NCBI GenBank assembly: GCA_034440615.1
Contig: JAOTOM010005179.1
Coordinates: 453,501-517,500 of the forward strand
Source: Ashinkailepas kermadecensis
Lineage: Eukaryota > Arthropoda > Thecostraca > Neolepadidae
Direction: 5' to 3'
DNA length: 64,000 bases
In this document: positions 46,775-59,300 of the stretch, piece after piece
Numbering within the stretch: position 1 is the first letter of the stretch
How the letters are laid out: each line of letters opens with the position of its first letter
The notes under the pieces: generated by a model
The model's input: only the letters and a program-made list of their open reading frames with translations
Database searches by the model: none
What the model was told of the DNA's origin: nothing
Position numbers and translations under genes: made by a program

Positions 46775-47400
46775 GCCCACAAGCAGTGTCCGAGGTCGCC
46801 AACAGTGACCACAATCAGTGTCCGAGGCCGCCAACAGTGCGCCAACAGTGCCACAATCAGTGTAGGCCACAACAGTGTCCGAGGCCGCCAACAGTGACCA
46901 CAATCAGTGTCCGAGGCCGCCAACAGTGCCCACAAGCAGTGTCCGAGGCAGCCAACAGTGACCACAATCAGTGTCCGAGGCCGCCAACAGTGCCCACAAG
47001 CAGTGTCCGAGGTCGCCAACAGTGACCACAATCAGTGTCCGAGGCCGCCAACAGTGCCCACAAGCAGTGTCCGAGGCAGCCAACAGTGACCACAATCAGT
47101 GTCCGAGGCCGCCAACAGTGCCCACAAGCAGTGTCCGAGGCCGCCAACAGTGACCACAATCAGTGTCCGAGGCCGCCAACAGTGCCCACAAGCAGTGTCC
47201 GAGGCCGCCAACAGTGACCACAATCAGTGTCCGAGGCCGCCAACAGTGCCCACAAGCAGTGTCCGAGGCCGCCAACAGTGCCCACAATCAGTGTCCGAGG
47301 CCGCCAACAGTGCCCACAAGCAGTATCCGAGGCCGCCAACAGTGCCCACAATCAGTGTCCGAGGCCGCCAACAGTGCTCGCCAACGGTGTCCGAGGCCCA
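46775..47400. repeat. 32-bp minisatellite with 64-bp higher-order unit
   Basis: The base unit is GTGTCCGAGGCCGCCAACAG then TGCCCACAAGCA or TGACCACAATCA. The two ends alternate regularly through most of the array, so the true period is 64. Alternation breaks down to the right of 47270. Confidence 0.95.
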
Positions 47401-48929
47401 ATGTCACGGTTTCGCCCTGGTGGAGGTCGCACGGGTGTCCAGACCAGACCACCGGACCAGACCCGGCGCGGCCTGATGCAGACCAGGTGTCGAGGTCAGC
47501 GGCGGTGGTGGGCCAGGCGGGCCGCCCCAGCACCGGTGAGCCACCACCATTCACCCGTCTCCGGCCATGGGGTGCACTGCGTCACCTCCGCCGCCGGGAA
47601 ACAATGCGCTGGCCAGTGTGAGGTGCGATTTATGAACGCCAAATGACGTAACTGCGGCCCCGCTGAATGCATGATCGACGCTTCAGGATGCACAATGACC
47701 GCGTCTGCGCCACAAACGGGTCTGGTCACGCAACGTGGCTCTCTGGTGGTGACGGTATCTGTCTGGCGGTGCTCGTTGGCGGTGTTCGTTGGCGGTGCTC
47801 CTGGACGGTGCTACCTTGGCAGCTGGTCCTTAGCCGTGCCTCCTTTGCAGTGCTCGCCAGTGAGCACCGTCCTCGAAGCGGTGCGAACCTGTCGACCGGA
47901 ATTGGACGTTTTTCGCACGGGCTCGTCGTGGACGTTGGCGGTGGCAATTTGGAACCGATGGGAATTCGGCAACAAATTAGTGGACGCGTGCCATTACTCA
48001 CCTGGGCACCGGTAGTCTAAATTTAGCCACACTGTCGTGCTGATGCTGGGGGGTGCTAGTGCTCGTGTAGTCGGCGACGGGCTTGCAGACACCAATGAAA
48101 ATATATCAGGTGCTGTTAAATATGTGAATAATGATCTACATTTCCCCATGAGTTACTTTGCAAAGGTGCGATTTCGTGTGGCAAAGTTGCAAGCACGGCC
48201 CAGAATGTGCGCGTTCTGGGAGCATGGTCGGGTCTACAGGGATGAAGAATGACTGGGCCATGACTCGTTCTGGACAGTCCGTGGATCACAGCTCCCTCAG
48301 GCACGGGAAGATCCAGATAGGAGAAGGATAATTACTGCTCACAGGCGCCTGCGGCCAAACACATTTCTACTGTTCTCATTTTATGTCTATCCTAGACAAA
48401 CGGTGTTTCTTTAAGATATGCTTCTGAAATTCTGGTACACTCAAGTCTAAAAGTAAAAAGTAAGTAAGTGGTTCATTCTTCAATAATATCCCTTGGCTTC
48501 GAAATGCTTCCCCCCACCCCCCGCACTCCCTCGTCAAAAATGCTGCCATTGGCTTTCAAATCCACTCTGGCCCCAATGAGCAGGGGGACCTGCACCGCTG
48601 ACGAGACCCTGTCAAAACATCACTGCATCCTTTCAGGAGAAGCAGAGGAAAATCATTCACAGACTTCATATTGTCTCTCCCTTTAACACTACTTCTCGTA
48701 TGGAATCCTTTGCAGTGGCGGCCCTACCTGGACCCGGTCTTGTACTGGGACGGAATTCCTAAGATGCTAGTTGACGGTGGGAGATTGTTTTTTTCCCATC
48801 ATCATGCTCAGATATCAATACAGCGACAATGGCCACAATGATCTCGTTCGTCCCCAAGTAGGCTATGAACCCATCTCGATCTCGCGCCCAGAAGTGACGT
48901 TAAATGAGCATTTCGTACCTGATCGATCT
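47401..48929. other. Unique noncoding stretch
   Basis: 47440-48010 is CG-rich with tandem-like CGGTGCTCNTTGGCGGTG words at 47770-47815. CAGTGGCGGCCCTACC (48714) resembles a hAT-like terminus without a visible partner. No gene supported. Confidence 0.3.
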
Positions 48930-49130
48930 GAAGTGTGACAGCAGATTTGAAGTGTGACAGCAGATATGAAGTATGACAGCAGATATGAAGTGTGACAGCA
49001 GATCTGAAGTGTGACAGGAGATCTGAAGTGTGACAGGAGATCTGAAGAGTGACAGGAGATCTGAAGTGTGACAGGAGATCTGAAGTGTGACAGGAGATCT
49101 GAAGTGTGACAGGAGATCTGAAGCATCACT
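48930..49130. repeat. 18-bp minisatellite
   Basis: About eleven units of GATCTGAAGTGTGACAGG with AGCAGAT and GTATGACAG variants in the left part. Confidence 0.9.
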
Positions 49131-49136
49131 GCCCTC

Positions 49137-49301
49137 AGTCTCAGATTGACATCGTCGCTGTCCTCAGTCTAAGATTGATAGCATCACTGTCCTCAGTATC
49201 ATATTGACAGCGTCACTATCCTTGACGCTGTCAATATGATACTGAGGACAGTGATGCTATCAATCTAAGATTGAGGACAGCGACGATGTCAATCTGAGAC
49301 T
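49137..49301. repeat. Near-perfect 79-bp inverted repeat with 7-base loop
   Basis: The left arm, 49137-49215, begins AGTCTCAGATTGACATCGTC and ends ATTGACAGCGTCA. The loop is CTATCCT (49216-49222). The right arm, 49223-49301, is the reverse complement apart from about three bases near the middle (CAGTCTAAG versus CAATCTTAG). The arms themselves contain a three-fold internal repeat of TCCTCAGT-type and GATTGA/ATTGACA words. It sits exactly between two minisatellites. Confidence 0.92.
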
Positions 49302-49304
49302 GCT

Positions 49305-49440
49305 CCGGTCAGAGACGAGGGGTGAACGGACGTGTCCACTCCCTTCAGAGACGAGGGGAGAACGGACGTGTCCACTCCCTTCAGAGACGAGGGGAGAACG
49401 GACGTGTCCACTCCCTTCAGAGACGAGGGGAGAATGGACT
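49305..49440. repeat. 35-bp minisatellite
   Basis: Four units of TCAGAGACGAGGGGAGAACG then GACGTGTCCACTCCCT; the last is truncated. Confidence 0.9.
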
Positions 49441-50089
49441 GTGCAGGTAGAACATTTTTTTAACAACGGTCAAACATTTTAAATCATATTCTTAGTCAGA
49501 AATTGCACGAGCATGCGATTCTCTCAAATTATATGCAGTCTGACGTGGAGCAGCGTCCCTCCCCTCCCTCTGGCTGCGTTAATGAGCATACCTCACGATT
49601 CACATAGCCGGAAGGTATGGAATCGGTCACCATTGAAATTGCATAACTACGACGAAGCACGCGTGTATGCAATTAACACCAGATCCGTGAACTAGCCATA
49701 GATGCTGCTCTGACGTCCAATTGTCACTTTATCGAGCTATCTTGGTAGTAACACAGTCTCAGTCGGTAACACAGACTCGGTCAGTAATACTGGCATCAGC
49801 ACATGCTCCACAATTTATTTCTCTCTAAGATACATCATCTATTGAAGAACTGAAAGGTGCACATATATATTTGCATGCACACTTCAATGAGTGTAGATGC
49901 AATGCAGTAGCATATATGCTCGCGAGGTACGCACTTATGGGTGGCATGAACTTTCTGAATTCCTGACAGGATGTCGCCTTATTAGTCATTTTTACCGCAG
50001 CGTATTGATATTCTTTGTTCCATACTTCTTCGTTGCTTTATTTCCTGTATCGGCTACCAGTTCCATACACATACCACAAGCCATTTACC
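49441..50089. other. Unique noncoding stretch
   Basis: AT-leaning; nothing recognised. Confidence 0.25.
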
Positions 50090-50640
50090 GATTGACCGTT
50101 AGAAAGAGCGGCCATGCAGCCGGCGGGGCGGTTGTCGCTGCCGGCGTCAGCCAACATGGCGGCCGTGGACGGCCGGGAAAGCCGACGCTTAATGGTGGCG
50201 GCGGGGTCGCAGCGGCCGGTATCAGTGGGACCTTCATTTCACTTTCTGACGCATGTAGTGTTGATTGCGGCAATCCACTTGATTAGTCGGGTGCTATCAG
50301 GGTCGGCGGTGGTGGCTGTCGTATTTATGAAGATGTTGGTCGCAGAGACGGTGACTATCGGCCCGCAGAACTGGGCCGTCAGTCGCTCGGAAGTGTCAGA
50401 TGTGTCGCTGACCTCGCCTCTGACGACGGCGAGGTCAGCGCTGCAGCCAGCCAGCAAATATAGCGGCAACACTCTCAGCCAGACGGCCGTGATATGCCAA
50501 TATCGCCGCCCGACAACGTCCTCAGGGCTGGGCCGGGCCGCCGCGCTACAGTGGCCTGTCAAGTGTGACAGCCACGTGATATGTGGTCGCTGTGTGCATG
50601 ATGCTTGTCTGTTCACACGTCGCACGTACGCGACGTGACG
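50090..50640. promoter_or_regulatory. CpG-rich block with a YY1/Pho-type motif
   Basis: Contains CCAACATGGCGGCCGTGG (50150), which matches the AANATGGCGGC consensus of YY1/Pho, and TTAATGGTGGCGGCGG (50190). The region has dense CpG and no convincing coding frame. In flies Pho sites mark Polycomb response elements and in vertebrates YY1 marks promoters; either reading is inference here. Confidence 0.3.
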
Positions 50641-52700
50641 TGACGTGATGTTAGTAGCTGTGCATCACATGATGCCCACATGTCTGATGGTGGTAGTAAT
50701 TCATGGCGGATTTGATATCGACGATAAGTGGAAGATATGTATAAATACGGTATATCCCTGCTTGACGAAGGAGAAATGTCCCACTCCAAATCTTCTGGAA
50801 TAGACACAGGATGCGCTATTTTTGTATGGCTCCATATGATGACAACGGAACTACTGCAACATCGTCTGATGTGCCTTAGTTCCCAGGGCTCTACCTACGG
50901 GACCAAGAATGTACCCTTCCCGAGGCAATGTTGCCTGACTTTCTGGGTGTACTCCTAGACAAGTCACAATATACAATTAATGTTTAACATCTCACCAATT
51001 CAAACATTCTTTTCCGTGCACTGTTCACTGTTGATGTTTTATCAGTTCAACTGTGCCAACATAGTTCGTCATAAATATACTTGGTTTTATATGATTTGGT
51101 TTGATTTGATTTTGATTGGATTTGATTTGGTTCAAACTTCGTTGTTGCCCTCATGGTGCCAAAAAGGAGTGTCCACGATGGTCAATCACTGTATTAGTGC
51201 ACAGGTAGCATAGCCATAACGCATGGGTAATGAAAACCGTCTCACCAGATATCCAGCATCTGAAGCTAATGCCTTAATTCAGGGGGTTTAAAATTCCCTA
51301 AGGCATTACTGATTATGCCGATCAATAAACACAATACAACCAGATCTAGGCGATTAATGAACATGCATTTTTCTGTATATTGTTTACGGGAGAGGAAATT
51401 CCGTCAGTGCAACTCCGCTGGTGTAATTCGGGACCTTCGATGTGGAGAGGTTGAATTAAGTTGCAATGTGTGCTACATGTTCCTTTGTGTGAGGTGGGGG
51501 AGGGAAACCAAGACAAGCTTAATGACAGAAAGATAGCTCATCCATAAAATGCTAAGAAGGCTTCGGCATCCACCTGGGCATATCGGCTGGGTTAGGAAGG
51601 AGAAGTAAGCATGCCTCCCCAGCTTATTTTAGCATAAGCTATGCTATGTTGCGTGGAACGAAAATGCTCCACAATTACCACGCGTTCTCCCTTCCTTCCT
51701 GCCTTCCTTTGACATCTTGGGTTTGGTTTGTGCATCTGCATTGGAGCATTTAGACAGACATGTATATATGCATGTAATCTAAAAGGAAGGAATGGACCGA
51801 CGCATCCCGTCCAACCGCGATACTCAGGAGTGAAACAATGTCTTTTTTAGAATCTTCACTGGTCATTTAAAATAGATGATCACGATCGGTTTCAGGGTCG
51901 CGAAATTCTCAATTGTGTTCGAATCATCAAAAGGATGCTGGCATGAACTAGTTGTCTTCTTTTTATATCCATATCCCATCCATGGGAAGGCAGTGCACAG
52001 CTTCACTTTCTCGGATAACGAAATGGTCACAAGTGGGCTGCATTAACTCTCACTTCGCTGTCCTGATACCTCAGACGTTCAATAAACTATCATTTGTACC
52101 ACCTCTTGTGCAGTGTCCCTATACTTGACATCATCGGAAGCAACATACTTTTTGCTTACCATTGCTCTCTGTTGAAATAACATTATAGCAGTTCTTTCAT
52201 GTTGGCCATCTAAAATGAATCATTACCTTGCCTTAACCAAGTCAATTTAATGTTTGCTTTGAACATAGACACTCAGCTGCAGAGGCTGTCAAAAACACTC
52301 GTTACCCAGGCAGCAGACCCTGGTCGTCACGCTTGTATGCGCTATGAATTATTGCAAGGTTTAATGAGAACAAATGGTGTTCAATAATGAACTTGATATT
52401 GGGTGACTGAAATCCATACATTGGCCATAATCGTTTCGCTACTTTTAAATCACAGATTATGTGTCGTGGCGTCGGTTATATCTTATTCCTTTCCATATTA
52501 CCCCCAGCATCTCTTCGCCATACAATGGCCAAAGGCTTACTTCTCCAGCATACTAACGCACGTTTAAACCTCGAGGTGGTTAGAAACTATGGAGATATAT
52601 TTTACCTGACGTAAACCTACCTAAGCAACTCAAAGTGCTTCCTCAATGTGTTGGAATCCTCGGCAGCCAAAACTGGGAAGCGGTGCGCCCAGACGACCAC
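50641..52700. other. Unique AT-leaning noncoding stretch
   Basis: About 2 kb with a few weakly repeated TTTGATTTGATTTTGATTGG words (51101-51140). No gene or RNA recognised. Confidence 0.3.
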
Positions 52701-52739
52701 GTAGCAGCGGAGTTCCCAGGCGGACTGATTCTTCCGCCA

Positions 52740-52885
52740 AGCTCCCGCGGGCACTCGATGACGTCATCCGCCCAGCGCCCGGATTGGTCAAACCGGCCGC
52801 CCATTCGCAAAGCTGATTGGCTACCAACTTCACTGAAAAGACGCTCCACCTTTTTGCCTTATATGGGTCTGGTGTGTTGATGGCT
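52740..52885. promoter_or_regulatory. Candidate promoter with two inverted CCAAT boxes and a TATA-like word
   Basis: GGATTGGTC (52783) and TGATTGGCT (52813) are two inverted CCAAT boxes about 30 bases apart. About 40 bases on is GCCTTATATGGG (52856), which can read as a weak TATA or as a CArG-like element. The block is CpG-rich. No following exon was identified. Confidence 0.25.
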
Positions 52886-54095
52886 CCCAGTGCTGCTCCG
52901 GTAGGCCTGCCATCTAGGAGAAAGCTTCTGAACTAAGTTGACCGTTTCCTTCACGTTCGGATCGTACCGTTACGGCAGAAGAATGATAATAACTCTCCCG
53001 TATCGGAAGCTTTACGGTTCATAAGCCTCATAAAAACGTCACTGACCATGCGTGTAAAACAAATAGAGAACGGCCTTGCCAGTTGGCGAGTGTTGCTTTG
53101 CGGAAAGCGAGCAGGGCATTAGAAGCAGAGAAGGATGCAAATCAGTTAACATGGTTCATAGTTAGTCAGTATAGTATAGCATAGTTTATAGTTAATCAGT
53201 TAACGGTACAAATCGCTCACTTCATAATAATGTCCAATAACGTAGCTAGCACTGATTCAACGACGTAGTTCAGGTGCTTCCGGTGTTGGGGGATACCACG
53301 TATCTTCGAACATACATGCCTAATCATAGAACATGGAAGATTTAACGCATGGAAATCCAGCAGAAGATCCGGAACATCGGGCAGAAGGCATCTACTCATC
53401 CTGTTTCAACCCACATCTGGCGGTACTCATGTCTTGTATGCCAATGTGTCTTCTTCATCTTAAATCTGTGTGAAAGCAAGAGTTCAAATGGCTTCAATCT
53501 GATCATTAGAAGACGTCATCATGGGTACTAGACGTCATTATGGGTACTGGACATCATTAGGGATACTGGACTAGCGAGGACAACAGACGAGCCATGGTTG
53601 TACCATGCTCTGCTATGGTTCTCCTGCGGTTCAGGCACAACATCGGTAAACATACCGCGACAGGAAACATACTGTGACAGGAAACCTGACCGACTACAAC
53701 TGGGCTTAATTGGCAGCACGTGAAAGCATGCATCTTAATGCGCTCAATGTTAGTTGAATTCCAAGAATTTCAGAAATAAGTAGAATCTCGATAATTCAGC
53801 ACCGGGCATTCAAAATTTGGATGTGCGCTCCATATTCGGGAGATAAGCGCGACGATGTCAATGACGAATGTAGGATGGCATATGCAAGACAGTCTATTTC
53901 ATCATAAATTGGCTCTAATTTCGCCAAAATCTGGATCATCTGCCGGTCAAGGTGCAAGTATCTCAAACGAGCATACCCTATGCTGAATTACAGAATTAGC
54001 ATAGGTGCTACGTTGTGCCAACGTTATTTTTGTTTCACCAGCTTTCGCGCTGAGTTCACGACGCCTACAACCTCCAACTCCATCAAGATGATACC
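52886..54095. other. Unique noncoding stretch
   Basis: Contains a three-copy 18-base repeat (GACGTCATTATGGGTACT type, 53510-53570). Nothing else recognised. Confidence 0.3.
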
Positions 54096-54129
54096 GATCG
54101 CACTGATTGGCTGCTTCGGTGCGGGGAGG

Positions 54130-54417
54130 GGTCGCGGTAGCTCAGTCGGTAGAGCGTTCCACTCTCGATCGCAAGATTGTGAGTTTGAATCCCGCAGCCG
54201 GCGGGGTTGCCGAGTTCACCCGCGACCAACAGGCGTGAGGGGTTAGCGACGCTATATGGCCTGGGATTCGAATGCGTCGTAAAAGAGCCAAGGGGCGAGG
54301 AGGTCCATGCATGACGGCATAGCCACGTAGTCGGCAGTTGGTTGGTTCGCCTTGAGTCGAATTCGGCTGAATCGCACCACGAACCACCGACACGAGCTTT
54401 TTCTTGAAACAATAAAT
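54130..54417 (+). mobile_element. tRNA-derived SINE-like element
   Basis: The head resembles a tRNA with an A box (TAGCTCAGTCGGTAGAGCG, 54138-54156) and a B box (AGTTTGAATCC, 54182-54192, against GGTTCGANTCC). The cloverleaf is broken: the anticodon stem and acceptor stem do not pair properly, so this is not a working tRNA gene. A body follows, ending near CTTGAAACAATAAAT. A 9-base repeat GATCGCACT (54096-54104 and 54418-54426) may be a target duplication, though about 25 bases then precede the tRNA head, which is unusual. GGTTCGCCTTGAG within it also occurs at 14413. Confidence 0.6.
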
Positions 54418-54426
54418 GATCGCACT

Positions 54427-54819
54427 TCAAAGAAACTATCGCAGTGGACGGTGCTAAAATCGAAACTAAAAATGGATCAAATTTTGAGTGCAGATATTAG
54501 AACGTCAAGCGCTGTAGCAAATATGGTCCTACATTTTCAAAAGCATGCCGGTCGGTGCCGGACCAGTTCGTTTCGCTGAACTTGTGACATGTGCACGGGT
54601 GATGAGACTTGCTCGGGCTCTGCTCTCGCTCGTAATAATAATCGCACCCTTTTACAAATTGGAATAAATCGTCCTGAAAGGAACTGATTCAGCATCCCTC
54701 TATGGCGGAACGCAATGTAATGTTTGCAAGTAGTTCGCACATGTTAGGGGACATGAGCTCCTTTCTGCTCCTTTTCCTTGCGTTCTAATTGCAGAAGCAG
54801 CACGCCAAAGGACAGCGGG
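54427..54819. other. Unique noncoding stretch
   Basis: Nothing recognised. Confidence 0.25.
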
Positions 54820-56345
54820 TCACCCAATGAGTCACAGTCAGTGGTCACCCAATGAGTCACAGTCAGTGGTCACCCAATGAGTCACAGTCAGTGGTCACCT
54901 AATGAGTCACAGTCAGTGGTCACCCAATGAGTCACAATCAGTGGTCACCCAATCAGTCACAGTCAGTGGTCACCTAATGAGTCACAGTCAGTGGTCACCT
55001 AATGAGTCACAGTCAGTGGTCACCTAATGAGTCACAGTCAGTGGTCACCTAATGAGTCACAGTCAGTGGTCACCTAATGAGTCACAGTCAGTGACAACCC
55101 AATGAGTCACAGTCAGTGGTCACCCAATGAGTCACAATCAGTGGTCACCCAATGAGTCACAATCAGTGGTCACCTAATGAGTCACAGTCAGTGACAACCC
55201 AATGAGTCACAGTCAGTGGTCACCCAATGAGTCACAATCAGTGGTCACCCAATGAGTCACAATCAGTGGTCACCTAATGAGTCACAGTCAGTGACAACCC
55301 AATGAGTCACAGTCAGTGGTCACCCAATGAGTCACAATCAGTGGTCACCCAATGAGTCACAATCAGTGGTCACCTAATGAGTCACAGTCAGTGACAACCC
55401 AATGAGTCACAGTCAGTGGTCACCCAATGAGTCACAATCAGTGGTCACCCAATGAGTCACAATCAGTGGTCACCCAATGAGTCACAATCAGTGGTCACCC
55501 AATGAGTCACAATCAGTGGTCACCTAATGAGTCACAGTCAGTGACAACCCAATGAGTCACAGTCAGTGGTCACCCAATGAGTCACAATCAGTGGCTACCT
55601 GATGAGTCACAGTCAGTGGCCACCTAATGAGTCACAATCAGTGGTCACCCAATGAGTCACAATCAGTGGTCACCCAATGAGTCACAATCAGTGGTCACCT
55701 AATGAGTCACAATCAGTGGTCACCCAATGAGTCACAATCAGTGGCTACCTGATGAGTCACAATCAGTGGTCACCCAATGAGTCACAGTCAGTGGTCACCC
55801 AATGAGTCACAGTCAGTGGTCACCTAATGAGTCACAATCAGTGGTCACCTAATGAGTCACAATCAGTGGTCACCCAATGAGTCACAATCAGTGGTCACCC
55901 AATGAGTCACAATCAGTGGCTACCTAATGAGTCACAATCAGTGGTCACCTAATGAGTCATACTCAGTGGTCACCTTATGAGTCACAATCAGTGGTCACCC
56001 AATGAGTCACAATCAGTGGCTACCTGATGAGTCACAATCAGTGGTCACCTACTGAGTCACAATCAGTGGCTACCTAATGAGTCACAGTCAGTGGTCACCT
56101 AATGAGTCACAGTCAGTGGCTACCACAGTCAGTGGTAATGAGTCACAATCAGTGGCTACCTAATGAGTCACAGTCAGTCGTCACCTAATGAGTCACAAGC
56201 AGTGGCCACGTAATGAGTCACAATCAGTGGCTACCTAATGAGCAACAATCAGTGGTCACCTAATGAGTCACAATCAGAGGTCACCAAATGAGTCACAATC
56301 AGTGGTCACCTAATGAGTCACAGTCAGTGGTTACCTAATGAGGTG
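54820..56345. repeat. 25-bp minisatellite carrying an AP-1 consensus
   Basis: About sixty units of GGTCACCCAATGAGTCACAG then TCAGT. Nearly every unit contains TGAGTCA, the AP-1 (TRE) consensus. Variants include ACCTAATGAG, AATCAGTGG and GTGACAACC, arranged in blocks of several units. The right end is diverged (GGCTACC, CACAAGCAG). Confidence 0.95.
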
Positions 56346-59300
56346 TTTTCTGTAACAGTTGTGATATGTGAACATTAGCTCAGTCAGATTTGTTTCCTCG
56401 GGAATTATTCGCGAATTCGCGAATTCGGGGGGGGGGGGGGGTGAAATATATTTTCTTTGCTCCATCTCTATATTCACAACTGATGGGCCGATTGTTCTGA
56501 TGGAACGGCAATCGAACGGTCCCGCACTTCTCATTGAAAACAATAAACTTGGTTAGCATTGAGGTCACCGGCTACGTTACAGGCTTTGTCAAGCAAAACG
56601 ATTTGGCTGAATTGGAGAGAGTTTTTTTTTATCTATCTCCGATTAGCATAGCCCATTGTAGTTGCCGAGGCATGAAGCACCACCGTACAGCGATCACTTC
56701 ACCGGCTCAGTGAAAATGGCCTTATCGGGTCGTTAAATGTGATGGTGCAGAATCACAACGTGGCATAACAAGCAGCCGCAGGATTATATTATTTATCCCA
56801 GTATGTAAGAACAGATATAATAATAACTGACCTGTGGTGACAGAACATGCAAAACATACTACGGCAGCGCTCTGATATTTCACATCAATTGGCATGGCAT
56901 GTGTTTTTCAAGCGAACAGTTACTATATTTCAATAAAAAGCATAGCTCGGATATCACCTACATTGACATAATGCAGGTCATGTCGTACATATTGAACTTT
57001 GGTCCATAATTAGCCACCAAGCTACTCCTTGCTACGCGGATCTTTTCCTTAAATTCGTCTGGAAAGACCTGCAAACGCTTTTGGAAACCAGGAGCTCACT
57101 TAAAAACCACTGAATTCTACTCGAGATGCGCTTGCACTCGACTGAATTTCACTTGAGGTGCTTGGGAGTCACTGGAGGATTCCTGAACTTTTTGTCAGGC
57201 ACATCGAGCCTCATTAAAAGAATCTGTGTACGTCACGGATGTCGACATCGCCCCCACTGGACTCCAGTGGACTCCAGTGGGCTTCCCAGACTCTGATGGA
57301 GGTCCTAATCCCACTAGTACACCTGTGAATGATCGATAGAGGACTCTTTACCTCAGTTGAAAGCCCCACGAATTCACGAACGAAGGTTTCAAAATAATTA
57401 TCTTGGTTCTTACGGAGCGCTAATATCTATACTAGAATGACACGTGGAAGGGTTTCTGAGAGAATCTGTTCTCACTGGCGGATTCAAAAATAGTGTGGAT
57501 GAGTATTAAAGAGGCACCATTTCCCTACAGAAGCGTCACTGATCGCGAGATATTCGAGGGGTGCACTCGCATCTCCTCAAGTGGCGTTGATTTCTCTTAG
57601 AGGGGCGACTTTCCCTGAGCATTTAGCAGTGAGCTTGCTTAGCCTTTCCCTGAGCTTAGCCTTTCGGCTAAGAAATTTGAGGGGTGGGGTGCAGCTTGGC
57701 CTTCCCAATGCAGTGCCATTCTCCGATCGCCAGGAGGTGCGCTTGTCTTCAATGTCCACAGTGCTACCTCCCAACATCCCATTCTGAACCTCATGAAAGT
57801 AGGTACTCTGATTTCATGCAGGCACAATTGTGACTTAGTGAGCTGCGTTAGTTCCAGTGAGGTCCGGTCAGGTGGATAGGACGTCCGATGAGCAACATTT
57901 ATTTACCTTCGTCCTTCGTTCACAGTGAAAGTGACGTGGAACATACGACGTTAGGAAAGTACGACAGGTGGAACAAAACATCCTCACGTGAGACAGTCAC
58001 CAGCACATGTGTTTGCTTCTGACTGCTTCTGATTCTGCGGCTAATCAACAAGCGGTAGAAATAAGCTTTCCAATCGCAGACGAATTATCTGCTACATAGA
58101 TGAACATAGCCAGGAATAATTGCACAGGTATAGTGCTGGTATTGCTCATATATCACATTTGGCTGGACAGCCCGACACGCACCCTTGTCGGACCAGCAAA
58201 CACCTAGTTGTCACAAAACAGCCGTGGCAGAAAGAGAGCGAAGGTCGTTTGATGTGTCGGGAATATTGGTCATAGCTTTGTACCTTTGTCATAATATCAT
58301 ACGTGTGTTCCATTCCCTGAATGAAAAGGCAGGTTACTCTTTTGTAAATTAATATAAAAATAGTGTCTCTTTCCAACTTCCTCTCAAAGTTCAAAACGTT
58401 ACTTTTAAACGTCCTCAATTGTACGTTTCTTGTACAGAATCGTGGCAATGTCTACGAAGTGATGTCAGCCATCTGCACGATGTCGGAATATTGTAGCTGA
58501 TATTCTTGCCGTCCCGAACGTTCTACTGTGGTCTTGACAACACAAAGTCTTATATTTTTATGTTGTTGCACCCCAGTGGCAAATGTGTAGGCAGCGGTTC
58601 CGATAAATCACCATAGGAAGCACTTCACAACAGCAGCATCCAATTGACCAGCTACGTGTCACATCGTCACTTTCGCAGCCAGCCAGTTGGTGATCCAGAC
58701 AACTGGGACGATCTTGTGTAGCGTTTGTCCTTGTTGCCAGGGCTGGACCAGGTCTGCTACTAGCAGCCATCAGTACTGCTTCTGCTGACAGACCAAGTCT
58801 ACTGTTGGTCATGACTCATGGGTTACTTTCTGCGTCCGTTCTACTCGCCGCACAGCATTACTTAATTGCCCAGCACTGATATCTCGAGGGGTTGCCAAGA
58901 GATGGCGGCTGCGGTCTGTCTGCAGCTTCTCTGTTGAGGAAGCGCTGTGATGGCCGATCACGAGCCTGCAGCACGGCAGACCTGCAGGCTGCCTCCTGCC
59001 ACCGCGCTCTTTCAGCACCCCTAATCACTACCATTTCATGGTGTATCATTCAATGCAAGGGTTTCTGCATAAGTGTAGTAAAATGGGTGACATGTTCTTC
59101 CAAGTGGAACAAATATACCTATTTGTGACACAGCTTATAATGCAACGCAAATGACCTTTATGGTCCGACACGCCTCTAAGAATCACCCTCCCACCCTCCC
59201 CTACACAGCTTATTTGCATCAAATAAGCTGGCGTTCCAGATGTGTCGATGCTCAAACTATAACAGATACTTCAATGCATATTATATTTGAGGTGAAGGAA

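Noticed and set aside
54131..54203. A functional tRNA gene
   Set aside because: A and B boxes are present, but the acceptor and anticodon stems do not pair, so it is a tRNA-derived repeat head.
54820..56345. CRISPR-like or regulatory array claimed as functional
   Set aside because: There are no spacers between units, and AP-1 function cannot be claimed from the motif alone; kept only as a repeat and a finding.
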